DNA from: Algibacter miyuki
Lineage (GTDB): Bacteria > Bacteroidota > Bacteroidia > Flavobacteriales > Flavobacteriaceae
Assembly (NCBI RefSeq): GCF_030409805.1
Contig: NZ_JAUFQP010000007.1
Location: 620,001 to 684,000, forward strand
Direction of reading: 5' to 3'
Length of the DNA: 64,000 nt
Shown one piece after another: positions 57,217 to 64,000 of this stretch (position 1 is its first letter; each line of letters begins with the position of its first letter). The position numbers and the translations under genes were made by a program. The notes under the pieces are model-generated. The model made no database searches. It was not told where the DNA came from and worked only from the letters and a program-made list of their open reading frames with translations.

Positions 57217-57702
57217 TTATTCCCAACCACAAATAATTGCGCCCATAATACCCAAGGTTACAGTCCAATATCCAGCATTTATAAAAATGTATTTAGCACT
57301 TTTACGCTCGAATAACGCATTAGTTCCAATAATGGGTAGCGCCACAAAAAGACCTGCTAAAACACCATGTAAACCGCCATGTTTATAGGTTCTAAAAGCA
57401 TCCCCATAATCGTCCATAAAAGCATCGTAAGAAGGTAATGCTTTAGTAGCATCTCCTCCAATAAGACTTAACGCACCTGTTTGATGAATACTCATTTGCA
57501 TCATAGTCATTGCTAATAAAAAGGCAAAAATAAAGGCTAGAATAAAAATTTTAATCATGTTACCACCCTTAATTTGCGCATCCGTTATATTAGCTTCTTT
57601 CATCCAAACAGTGCCAAATACTTTTGGATTATACCAAATAAAACCGACCACTAAAGCAGAAATAGCAGCTACCAGAATAGCTGTAAAGTTTAAAAAATCC
57701 AT
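57217..57702 (-). CDS. DUF1761 family membrane protein
   Basis: A 161-residue protein with four membrane segments. The DUF1761 hallmark ALVVGFIWYNPKVFGTVWMKE is near residues 17-37, with the acidic DAFMDDYGDAFRTYKHGGLHG in the central loop. Function is unknown. It is followed by its own terminator, so it is probably monocistronic or the 3' end of a unit with the TPM gene upstream. Confidence 0.85.
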   Translation of the reverse strand: MDFLNFTAILVAAISALVVGFIWYNPKVFGTVWMKEANITDAQIKGGNMIKIFILAFIFAFLLAMTMMQMSIHQTGALSLIGGDATKALPSYDAFMDDYGDAFRTYKHGGLHGVLAGLFVALPIIGTNALFERKSAKYIFINAGYWTVTLGIMGAIICGWE

Positions 57703-57758
57703 AGTAAAAAATATTAGTTAGTCTTTAAATGTACGAAAATAACTGCTTCTATAGTATA

Positions 57759-58841
57759 TTACCAACTTCCGCTAGCACCACCGCCACCAGAACTTCCACC
57801 ACCACCAGAAAAACTACTACTAGACGATGAACCTATATAACTTGAGCTAGAACCGCTAGAAGAAAAATTCTTGCTCATATATTTTTTATCATTCTTTAAC
57901 AATGAAAATTTTAAAGGTTCGTATTTTATACTAGACCGTGTAGAAAAAACAATAATTAATGGCAGAATAATAAACACCAAAACAACAAAAATAATGATGT
58001 TGCTTGAATTTAAAAAGGAGGCTTCTTCTAAAAGATCAAAAGGATCAATTACATCATTTTCATCTACTTGAGTACTAATAATCATTACTGCAAAAAACAG
58101 TGGCAAGACTATAAAAGGTAAACTAAACAACACCAAAAATAAGGACGAAATTAATATAAAAGGAAAGGAAACAACACTCACTTTTCCTGTTATTAAACCT
58201 CTAAAAACATTAAGTACTTTTTTATAACCAGCATAAAACGTAAAACCTCCAGCCCCTATAAAAATGCTAAAAAATAGCGTTAGCGCCCCGCCAATTAAAA
58301 TTTTACCCCAAAGTGGCACTTCATTTTCTTCTTCAATTAAATTAGCAAACTCGTCACGGTATTTAGGATCGTCAATAAGTTTTACTATTTCCGAAGTTGC
58401 TAAGTTTACACCTTTAAAAAAGTCGCCTTTTTTAAATTCAGGCGTCATGGTTTTTCTAATAATTCGAGATGCAAAAGCATCGGTAACTATAGGTTCTAAC
58501 CCACGGCCAACTTCAATCCTAAACTTTCTATCGTTTTTAGAAACTAAGATTAAAAGTCCATTATCGGCTTCTTTTTGTCCGAGTTTATTCCTATTAAACA
58601 CCTGGTAAGCATAATTTTCCACCGTATTATTTCCTAAGGAATTAATAGTTAAAACAACAATTTGATGCGTCGTTTCGGTTTCGTAAGCTTTTAGTTTTCC
58701 CCGAAGTTCTAGGGTTTCGCTTTCGCTGAAAAGATGAGCGTTATCGGTTACAATTTCGGTTAGAATAGGAAAATCCTCTTGCCCGTTGGTTTGTTGAAAC
58801 CAAACAAAAAACAAGAGGATTATTAATTTTAATTTACTCAA
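57759..58841 (-). CDS. TPM domain membrane protein (YgcG-like)
   Basis: A 360-residue protein with a signal peptide (about 1-20). A TPM domain spans about 27-165, containing FSESETLELRGKLKAYETETTHQIVVLTINSL and NGLLILVSKNDRKFRIEVGRGLE. Three to four membrane helices (about 180-300) follow, then a C-terminal Ser/Gly-rich tail ending GGGGASGSW. Such proteins are linked to membrane quality control or stress, with phosphatase activity shown for the plant TLP18.3 domain. No ATG is available; the TTG at 58841 is used. Confidence 0.85.
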   Translation of the reverse strand: MSKLKLIILLFFVWFQQTNGQEDFPILTEIVTDNAHLFSESETLELRGKLKAYETETTHQIVVLTINSLGNNTVENYAYQVFNRNKLGQKEADNGLLILVSKNDRKFRIEVGRGLEPIVTDAFASRIIRKTMTPEFKKGDFFKGVNLATSEIVKLIDDPKYRDEFANLIEEENEVPLWGKILIGGALTLFFSIFIGAGGFTFYAGYKKVLNVFRGLITGKVSVVSFPFILISSLFLVLFSLPFIVLPLFFAVMIISTQVDENDVIDPFDLLEEASFLNSSNIIIFVVLVFIILPLIIVFSTRSSIKYEPLKFSLLKNDKKYMSKNFSSSGSSSSYIGSSSSSSFSGGGGSSGGGGASGSW

Positions 58842-58862
58842 ATGTTATAAGTAAGCTTGTAT

Positions 58863-60872
58863 TTAATTGAACGTTTTAGCTTCTTCAACTAATAACTCAT
58901 TTTTATCTTCTAATGCTTTTTCAATAAAGGCATTAATATCATCATTTTTGGCCTGTCCGTTTTCTACTAAAACTTTCAAAATAAGGGTCACAGCAATACG
59001 CGTTCCTACTTTTTTAACAGCGGTGTTAAAAAGTGGTTCTACCTCATCATAAGTCACGTCTTTGGCTAGTTCTAAAATTTCAGCTCTAACTTTTAGTCGT
59101 TTTTCTTCAGGTAAATTTGTATACTTTTTACCTAATTTTTGAATGACATCAATCGCTTTTCTTTGCGACTGTTGTTGTGGCTTTTGCTTGTTAGTATTCG
59201 CATTTGTATTAGCTGCTGGTTGTGGTTTAACCTTAGCCCAAGAATCACGTAATCCAACGGTTTTATTAAATACTAACTTATCTGAAGCCGAATCGTTATC
59301 CACATTAAAATAACCCAAACGTTGAAATTGGAACCTTTGACCTATTTCAGCATCTTGTAAACTTGGCTCAACAAAAGCTTCAACCAATTTTAAAGAATCT
59401 GGATTTATAAATTCCATAAAGTCTTTATCTTGATGACTATCTGGAGCTTCATCTAAAAATAAACGATCGTATTCTCTAACTTCTGCTTTTACAGCATGTT
59501 TTATAGAAACCCAATGCAAGGTTCCTTTTACACGACGTTCCGTATCATCGGAATAGGTACAATGTACTTCTGTAATATTACCGTTAGCATCCTTTACAAC
59601 CGATTCTGCTTTAATAATATAAGCGTTTTTCAATCGTACTTCTCCGCCTAATTTCAAACGGAAAAACTTATTACTAGCTTCTTCTTTAAAATCTTCTTTT
59701 TCTATATAAATTTCACGAGAAAATGGCACTTTTCTAAAACCAGCGGCATCATCTTCTTGATTATTTTCAGCATCAAACCATTCCTCTTTATCTTCTGGAT
59801 AGTTCGTAATTACCACTTTAATCGGGTCTAAAACCGCCATAACACGTGGTGCCGTTTTATTTAAATCTTCACGAATGCAAAATTCTAAAAGCGATACATC
59901 TATCACGTTTTCACGTTTAGCAACACCTACAGTTTCAACAAATTTTCTAATAGCTGTTGGCGTATAACCTCTACGACGCAAACCAGAAATAGTTGGCATA
60001 CGTGGATCGTCCCAACCATTTACCACACCATCTTCTACCAATTTAAGCAACTTACGTTTACTCATTATGGTGTAACTTAGATTTAAACGGGCAAATTCAC
60101 GTTGTTTTGGTCGTAATTTATCTTCTGTAACTACTTGGTCTAAAAACCAATCGTAAAGCTCTCTATGAGGTTTAAATTCAAGCGAACATAAGGAATGTGA
60201 TACTTGTTCTAGGTAATCACTCTCACCATGCGTCCAATCATACATTGGGTAAATACACCAATCGTTTGCAGTTCTGTGGTGATGTTTCTTTAAAATACGA
60301 TACATAATCGGGTCACGCATTAACATATTTACATGTTGCATATCGATTTTAGCACGTAAAATATGTTCACCTTCATTAAATTCTCCCGCTTTCATACGTT
60401 CGAATAAATCGAGGTTTTCTTCAACCGTTCTATTTCTAAAAGGTCCATCAACACCTGGTTGTGTAGGCGTTCCTTTTTGTTCGGCCATCGCTTCGCTAGA
60501 CTGCGAATCGATATAAGCTTTTCCTTCTTTTATAAAATATACGGCCCAATCGTAAAGTTGCTGAAAATAATCGGACGAGAATAATTCCTTATCCCATTTA
60601 TACCCCAACCACGATACATCTTCCTTAATGGCATCTACATATTCCTGCTCTTCTTTAGCCGGGTTTGTATCATCAAAACGTAAGTTTACGGGTGCATTAT
60701 ATTTTTCACCTAAACCAAAACTAATACCTATAGCTTTAGTGTGGCCAATGTGCAAATACCCATTAGGCTCTGGCGGAAATCTAAAACGAAGATTTTCTTT
60801 TGGCATTCCATTTGCCAAATCTTCTTCTATAATTTGCTCTAAAAAATTGAGTGATTTTCTTTCTTCAGACAT
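58863..60872 (-). CDS. glnS: Glutaminyl-tRNA synthetase with C-terminal extension
   Basis: A 669-residue class I synthetase. The HIGH motif is at 41-44 (PNGYLHIGHTKA) and MSKRK at 270-274. The anticodon-binding barrels end near residue 550 with NKTVGLRDSWAKV. About 120 further residues follow: a low-complexity Asn/Gln linker and a helical domain not obviously YqeY. It charges tRNA-Gln directly. The ATG at 60872 is chosen over a TTG seven codons upstream because family sequences begin there. It is divergent from the Zn-ribbon gene. Confidence 0.94.
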   Translation of the reverse strand: MSEERKSLNFLEQIIEEDLANGMPKENLRFRFPPEPNGYLHIGHTKAIGISFGLGEKYNAPVNLRFDDTNPAKEEQEYVDAIKEDVSWLGYKWDKELFSSDYFQQLYDWAVYFIKEGKAYIDSQSSEAMAEQKGTPTQPGVDGPFRNRTVEENLDLFERMKAGEFNEGEHILRAKIDMQHVNMLMRDPIMYRILKKHHHRTANDWCIYPMYDWTHGESDYLEQVSHSLCSLEFKPHRELYDWFLDQVVTEDKLRPKQREFARLNLSYTIMSKRKLLKLVEDGVVNGWDDPRMPTISGLRRRGYTPTAIRKFVETVGVAKRENVIDVSLLEFCIREDLNKTAPRVMAVLDPIKVVITNYPEDKEEWFDAENNQEDDAAGFRKVPFSREIYIEKEDFKEEASNKFFRLKLGGEVRLKNAYIIKAESVVKDANGNITEVHCTYSDDTERRVKGTLHWVSIKHAVKAEVREYDRLFLDEAPDSHQDKDFMEFINPDSLKLVEAFVEPSLQDAEIGQRFQFQRLGYFNVDNDSASDKLVFNKTVGLRDSWAKVKPQPAANTNANTNKQKPQQQSQRKAIDVIQKLGKKYTNLPEEKRLKVRAEILELAKDVTYDEVEPLFNTAVKKVGTRIAVTLILKVLVENGQAKNDDINAFIEKALEDKNELLVEEAKTFN

Positions 60873-60984
60873 ATTTAAATCAATAAGCTTCAAAATTACA
60901 TAAATTCAAGTTATTTTTGACCTATTCTAAGCAAGAAGCGTAACAAATTTGGATTAATTGTGACTAACGTTTTAAAGTTATAAT

Positions 60985-61194
60985 ATGAAAACTAATAATT
61001 ACAGTTGTCCGAAATGCCAAAATAGAGAATTTGAAACCAGTGAAATGCGCGCCACCGGTGGAACATTATCTAAAATATTTGATGTTCAGAACAAAAAATT
61101 CACCTCAGTAACCTGCACTCGTTGCACGTATACCGAATTTTACAAAGCCAAAACAAGCGCCTTGAGTAATATTTTTGATTTATTTACAAGCTAA
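60985..61194 (+). CDS. Small Zn-ribbon protein (DUF2082-type)
   Basis: A 69-residue protein with two Cys pairs, CPKC near residue 8 and CTRC near 44, forming a zinc ribbon. The segment GGTLSKIFDVQNKKFTSVTC is the typical body of the predicted nucleic-acid-binding Zn-ribbon (DUF2082) family. Its function is not known. Its stop TAA overlaps the folB ATG (TAATG), so the two are translationally coupled. Confidence 0.85.
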   Translation: MKTNNYSCPKCQNREFETSEMRATGGTLSKIFDVQNKKFTSVTCTRCTYTEFYKAKTSALSNIFDLFTS

Positions 61195-61553
61195 TGGGAA
61201 TTATAAAAGTTGAAAACATCAGGGTATTTGCACACCATGGTTGTTTAAAAGAAGAAACAAAAATTGGTAGTGATTATCGTGTAGATTTAAAAGTAAAAGC
61301 CGATTTACAAACTTCAGCAAACACAGATAAACTAAGTGATACTGTAGATTACGTGTTTCTAAACCGTATTATAAAAGAGGAAATGGATATCCCATCTTAC
61401 TTACTAGAAACGGTTGCCAAACGTATTTTAAACCGTATTTTCAACGAAGATAAAATGGTAAAAAAAGCAACTGTTTGGGTAAGCAAATTAAACCCGCCAA
61501 TAGGTGGTGATGTTCAGCGTGTTACTATAAAAATGAGTAAAAAACAGAAATAA
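61194..61553 (+). CDS. folB: Dihydroneopterin aldolase
   Basis: A 119-residue folate-pathway enzyme that cleaves 7,8-dihydroneopterin to 6-hydroxymethyl-dihydropterin and glycolaldehyde. FAHHGCLKEETKIGSDYRVDL near the N-terminus carries the conserved Glu of the pterin site. LLETVAKRI near 70 and a Lys in WVSKLNPPIGG near the end complete it. Length fits the family. It is coupled to the Zn-ribbon gene through a TAATG overlap. Confidence 0.92.
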   Translation: MGIIKVENIRVFAHHGCLKEETKIGSDYRVDLKVKADLQTSANTDKLSDTVDYVFLNRIIKEEMDIPSYLLETVAKRILNRIFNEDKMVKKATVWVSKLNPPIGGDVQRVTIKMSKKQK

Positions 61554-61566
61554 GTGAATTTATACA

Positions 61567-61595
61567 TTGTAAAATGTAAATTTTTTTTACATTTG
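61567..61595 (+). promoter_or_regulatory. Promoter of the tRNA-Cys gene
   Basis: TTG at 61567-61569, an 18-base spacer, then TACATTTG at 61588-61595. This fits the TTG-N-TAnnTTTG consensus, and the mature tRNA begins 15 bp after the -7 element, a plausible start-site distance. It is the best promoter match in the window. Confidence 0.65.
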
Positions 61596-61610
61596 CAGTC
61601 CACTAATTTT

Positions 61611-61681
61611 GGTGTCGTGGCCGAGTGGCTAGGCTCAGCTCTGCAAAAGCTGCTACAGCGGTTCGAATCCGCTCGACACCT
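61611..61681 (+). tRNA. tRNA-Cys (anticodon GCA)
   Basis: A full cloverleaf of 71 bases. The acceptor stem is GGTGTCG with CGACACC (7 bp, perfect). The anticodon stem CAGCT/AGCTG encloses loop CTGCAAA, giving anticodon GCA for Cys. The T-arm AGCGG-TTCGAAT-CCGCT is canonical. Discriminator U follows; CCA is not encoded. It is a single tRNA with its own promoter and terminator. Confidence 0.95.
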
Positions 61682-61685
61682 CAAC

Positions 61686-61720
61686 AAAAAAGCTTCCTAA
61701 GAAATTAGGAAGCTTTTTTT
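61686..61720. terminator. Terminator after tRNA-Cys
   Basis: A 15-bp perfect inverted repeat (core AAGCTTCCTAA with TTAGGAAGCTT), GAAA loop, followed by T-run. It lies 5 bp after the tRNA and can also stop the convergent LysE-family gene. Confidence 0.88.
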
Positions 61721-61772
61721 ATTTGTAGTCGTTTATTTATAATTATTAAGAAAAAAATTAATCCAAAGTTCT

Positions 61773-62453
61773 CTAATTAATCGGACTAATTTGCTCCAAT
61801 TTTTCTTTAAGTAGTTCCTTTTCCTTCGGAAAAAATCCTTGTACCAAAAGCAGCACGCCAAAGCCAAATATTACTAATGAAATGACTTTTTTTGTTTTAT
61901 AAATAAGCCGCGGTGTTAGTTTGTTTTTTAGTTTTTTAGCAACTATAATTTTAGCTAAATCGGTTATAAAATAAACAATTAAAATAGTACTTAAAAAAAC
62001 GATTACTCCATTTTTAGATGTGGTTAAAGAGTTAGCCAGAACAATAAAAGCTACCCAACCTAACAGCACACCAATATTTATAAAGTTGAGTAAAAAGCCT
62101 TTTAAAAATAACTTTCCGTAGCCTTTTTTTATTTCAACTTTATGATACTCACGCACAATTTCACGGAATGATTTAGATGTTTTTACGAATGAAATAAGTC
62201 CGTAAACCAATAGCAATACACCGCCAAAGACTAAAAAGTTAGGATCGTCCTTTATTTTTTCAAGCAGTTTATTGGTACTAAAAAAGGCAACTAATATAAA
62301 AATAATATCGGCCAACATCACGCCACTATCAAATATTAAAGCACTCCTAAAACCTTTTGTAGCACTGGTTTCTAACAGTACAAAAAAGACTGGACCAATG
62401 GTGAAAGCTAGAATAATTCCGAAGGGAATAGCGGTTAAAATATCGTCGAACAT
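61773..62453 (-). CDS. LysE family transporter
   Basis: A 226-residue membrane protein with six hydrophobic segments. The family N-terminus IPFGIILAFTIGPVFFVLLETSATKGFRSAL has the GP motif near residues 20-21. LysE/RhtB proteins export amino acids such as lysine, threonine or homoserine lactones. The substrate cannot be determined here. The gene stands alone, facing the tRNA-Cys gene. Confidence 0.85.
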   Translation of the reverse strand: MFDDILTAIPFGIILAFTIGPVFFVLLETSATKGFRSALIFDSGVMLADIIFILVAFFSTNKLLEKIKDDPNFLVFGGVLLLVYGLISFVKTSKSFREIVREYHKVEIKKGYGKLFLKGFLLNFINIGVLLGWVAFIVLANSLTTSKNGVIVFLSTILIVYFITDLAKIIVAKKLKNKLTPRLIYKTKKVISLVIFGFGVLLLVQGFFPKEKELLKEKLEQISPIN

Positions 62454-62918
62454 AATATTGTAAACAAATTATACCAAATATAATTAGAGTCTGTATTATA
62501 AATGGTATTACAAAGTAATGAAATATTTTAGACACCCTTTTTATTTACACATCAAATTTCTAAATAGTTTTTACCGCTTTACTTTATAAGCAAGAAACAG
62601 CGGTATGTAATTTATAGGTTTTATAACACCTCAAAACTTTTATTTCTGGTAACATACTTTGTTTCTAATAAAAATAAACCACTAATTAAAACCTTGTTGG
62701 CATTCTTTAAGCAAACAGCTCGGGTAATATTTACCCAATAATCTTCTTTTTTATACACTTTTTACACAATAGAAATGACTCGTTTATTTTACAAAAAATA
62801 TTAAACTACTATTTATCAATGTATTACATATTTTAATTGATTTCATTTTAGTTACGGCACATTTATTTCAATTAACTCATCGTAAAACAATTTACAATAA
62901 TTATAAAAGCATAAAATC
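62454..62918. other. AT-rich intergenic region upstream of the PepSY-like tandem array
   Basis: A 465 bp stretch between divergent genes. No supportable ORF, tRNA or hairpin terminator was seen. It must hold the promoter or promoters for the LysE gene and for the tandem secreted-protein genes, but no complete TTG/TAnnTTTG pair is evident. The long upstream region suggests regulated expression (inference). Confidence 0.5.
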
Positions 62919-63263
62919 ATGAAAAAATTAATTTTAACAATAGCGTTCGTAGCAGGTGGATTATCAACTTACGCTTTACAGATCAACCCAACTCAATCGG
63001 ATATCACAACTATTTCTATCACTGAAGAATTTAAAGAAGTTGCTTTAGAAAACGTACCAACTGCAGTTACTGAAGCAGTAGCTAGAAATTTTTCAACAGC
63101 AACCTTAAAAAAAGCTTATGTAAACAGTGTTGAGCAATACAAACTTGAACTTACTATCGACGGTACAGATAATGTTGTTTATGCCGATAAAGATGGTAAC
63201 TGGTTAAAATTGACAGATATCGGAACTCCAGCTCAAGATACAGAAGAAACCATTGAACAATAA
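62919..63263 (+). CDS. Small secreted PepSY-like protein, tandem copy 1
   Basis: A 114-residue protein with a classic signal peptide (about residues 1-20, MKKLILTIAFVAGG then cleavage near YA-LQ). The mature part has VPTAVTEAVARNF and, later, QYKLELTIDGTDNVVYADKDGNWLK. This is the alternating pattern of PepSY-like/DUF2874 domains (periplasmic, beta-lactamase-inhibitor-like fold). A short acidic tail ends it. Function is unknown. It is the most diverged of three copies, with about 16 differences from copy 2. Confidence 0.8.
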   Translation: MKKLILTIAFVAGGLSTYALQINPTQSDITTISITEEFKEVALENVPTAVTEAVARNFSTATLKKAYVNSVEQYKLELTIDGTDNVVYADKDGNWLKLTDIGTPAQDTEETIEQ

Positions 63264-63299
63264 TAATTATAAATAGTAACCCCTTAAAACAAAAACATC

Positions 63300-63644
63300 A
63301 TGAAAAAATTAATTTTAGCAGTAGCATTCGTAGCAGGTGGATTATCAACTTACGCTTTACAAATCAACCCAACTCAATCGGAAATCACAACCATTTCTAT
63401 CACTGAAGAATTTAAAGAAGTTGCTTTAGAAAACGTGCCAGCAGCAGTTACTGCAGCAGTAGCTAAAGATTTTTCAACAGCCACTTTAAACAAAGCTTAT
63501 GTAAACGGTAGCGAACAATATAAACTTGAAATCACTATCGACGGTACAGACAATGTTGTTTATGCTGATAAAGATGGTAACTGGTTAAAAGCATCAGACG
63601 TTGAAGCGCCAGCTCAAGATACAGAAGAAACCATTGAACAATAA
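63300..63644 (+). CDS. Small secreted PepSY-like protein, tandem copy 2
   Basis: A 114-residue protein with the same layout as copy 1: signal peptide, PepSY-like body and an acidic TEETIEQ tail. Amino-acid differences from copy 1 are scattered, with no change in length. It starts 36 bp after the stop of copy 1; the spacer has no terminator, so read-through co-expression is likely. Function is unknown. Confidence 0.8.
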   Translation: MKKLILAVAFVAGGLSTYALQINPTQSEITTISITEEFKEVALENVPAAVTAAVAKDFSTATLNKAYVNGSEQYKLEITIDGTDNVVYADKDGNWLKASDVEAPAQDTEETIEQ

Positions 63645-63681
63645 TAATTTATAAATAGTAACCCCTTAAAACAAAAATATC

Positions 63682-64000
63682 ATGAAAAAATTAATTTTAG
63701 CAGTAGCATTCGTAGCAGGTGGATTATCAACTTACGCTTTAGAAATCAACCCAACTCAATCGGAAATCACAACCATTTCTATCACTGAAGAATTTAAAGA
63801 AGTTGCTTTAGAAAACGTGCCAGCGGCAGTTACTGCAGCAGTAGCTAAAGATTTTTCAACAGCCACTTTAAACAAAGCTTATGTAAACGGTAGCGAACAA
63901 TATAAACTTGAAATCACTATCGACGGTACAGACAATGTTGTTTATGCGGATAAAGATGGTAACTGGTTAAAAGCATCAGACGTTGAAGCTCCAGCTCAAG
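63682..64000 (+). CDS. Small secreted PepSY-like protein, tandem copy 3 (3' partial)
   Basis: The first 106 codons are present and the gene runs off the end of the window. Over that length the protein differs from copy 2 at one residue (Gln to Glu at position 21, next to the predicted signal cleavage site). Its ATG at 63682 follows a duplicated spacer. More copies may lie beyond the window. Confidence 0.82.
   Translation, partial: MKKLILAVAFVAGGLSTYALEINPTQSEITTISITEEFKEVALENVPAAVTAAVAKDFSTATLNKAYVNGSEQYKLEITIDGTDNVVYADKDGNWLKASDVEAPAQ

Larger units (their letters stand above)
62919..64000 (+). repeat. Tandem gene repeat, unit about 381-382 bp
   Basis: Gene starts at 62919, 63300 and 63682 give units of 381 and 382 bp, each made of a 114-codon gene plus a 36-37 bp spacer (copy 3 is cut by the window edge). 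Copies 2 and 3 differ at only about four bases over the visible 319 bp, so that duplication is recent. The spacer (core AATAGTAACCCCTTAAAAC) is duplicated too. Confidence 0.9.

Noticed and set aside
60873-60893. Longer GlnRS start at a TTG
   Set aside because: It adds seven residues not seen in the family; the ATG at 60872 matches the usual N-terminus.
61572-61594. AAATGTAAA/TTTACATTT inverted repeat as a folB terminator
   Set aside because: No T-run follows the stem, and the same bases form a well-spaced promoter for tRNA-Cys, which is the better reading.
1-64000. Insertion sequences, prophage or CRISPR arrays
   Set aside because: No transposase, integrase, phage structural gene or regularly spaced short repeats were seen; the only clear direct repeat is the PepSY-like gene array.

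Overview
The window is AT-rich chromosomal DNA from a member of the Bacteroidota, almost certainly family Flavobacteriaceae. Supporting signs are lineage-typical families (DUF4175, DUF4254, DUF4837, DUF6341/DUF6427 and DUF6909 types), a YbeY with the HGxLHxxGYKD form of its metal motif, Bacteroidota promoter words (TTG, then TAnnTTTG), lipoprotein signals, and several genes that can only start at TTG or GTG. No insertion sequence, phage or CRISPR array was seen. The genus cannot be fixed from the sequence alone.

Region 1 (1-6.4 kb) is mostly housekeeping: the 3' end of a 2Fe-2S ferredoxin reductase, a small P-loop ATPase, an HPP-family membrane protein, a family 9 glycosyltransferase, a DUF4254 protein, uracil phosphoribosyltransferase (upp), two small or hydrophobic lineage proteins, and purD.

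Region 2 (6.5-33.1 kb) is a surface-polysaccharide (O-antigen or capsule) locus, nearly all on the minus strand. It encodes the initiating sugar-phosphate transferase, Wzx flippase, a Wzy polymerase and an O-antigen-ligase-like protein, and a Wzz-like chain-length protein. Precursor enzymes are present for UDP-glucuronate/UDP-xylose (ugd plus UDP-glucuronate decarboxylase), GDP-L-fucose (gmd, fcl) and dTDP-L-rhamnose (rfbBACD). There are five to six glycosyltransferases, three hexapeptide acyltransferases, a pyruvyl transferase overlapping a nitroreductase-family gene, a secreted SGNH hydrolase and a CapK-like adenylate-forming enzyme. No Wza/Wzc export pair is present, so Wzy-dependent O-antigen-type assembly is the simplest reading. 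The polymer is inferred to contain fucose, rhamnose and glucuronate or xylose, decorated with acyl and pyruvyl groups.

Region 3 (33.1-45.1 kb) holds a DUF6909-like protein with a nucleoside-phosphorylase-like C-terminus, a GH3-family protein, cell-wall enzymes (M23 peptidase, LysM lytic transglycosylase), tatA, a DUF4837 lipoprotein, pgk, holB, an OmpH/Skp-like lipoprotein and a methyltransferase.

Region 4 (45.1-64 kb) holds mnmG flanked on both sides by 16-bp palindromes matching the chromosomal parS partition site, then ybeY, a giant DUF4175 protein, gltX, a Tat-like lipoprotein glycosidase, an outer-membrane barrel, an SPFH protein, a GNAT/FemAB-like protein, DUF1761 and TPM proteins, glnS with an extra C-terminal domain, a Zn-ribbon protein plus folB, tRNA-Cys with a good promoter and terminator, and a LysE transporter. 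It ends in a tandem array of at least three nearly identical small secreted PepSY-like proteins, the last cut by the window edge.

The observations most worth following are the parS pair around mnmG, the tandem secreted-protein array, the DUF6909 phosphorylase-like domain, the pyruvyl transferase/nitroreductase pair and the secreted SGNH hydrolase inside the polysaccharide locus.
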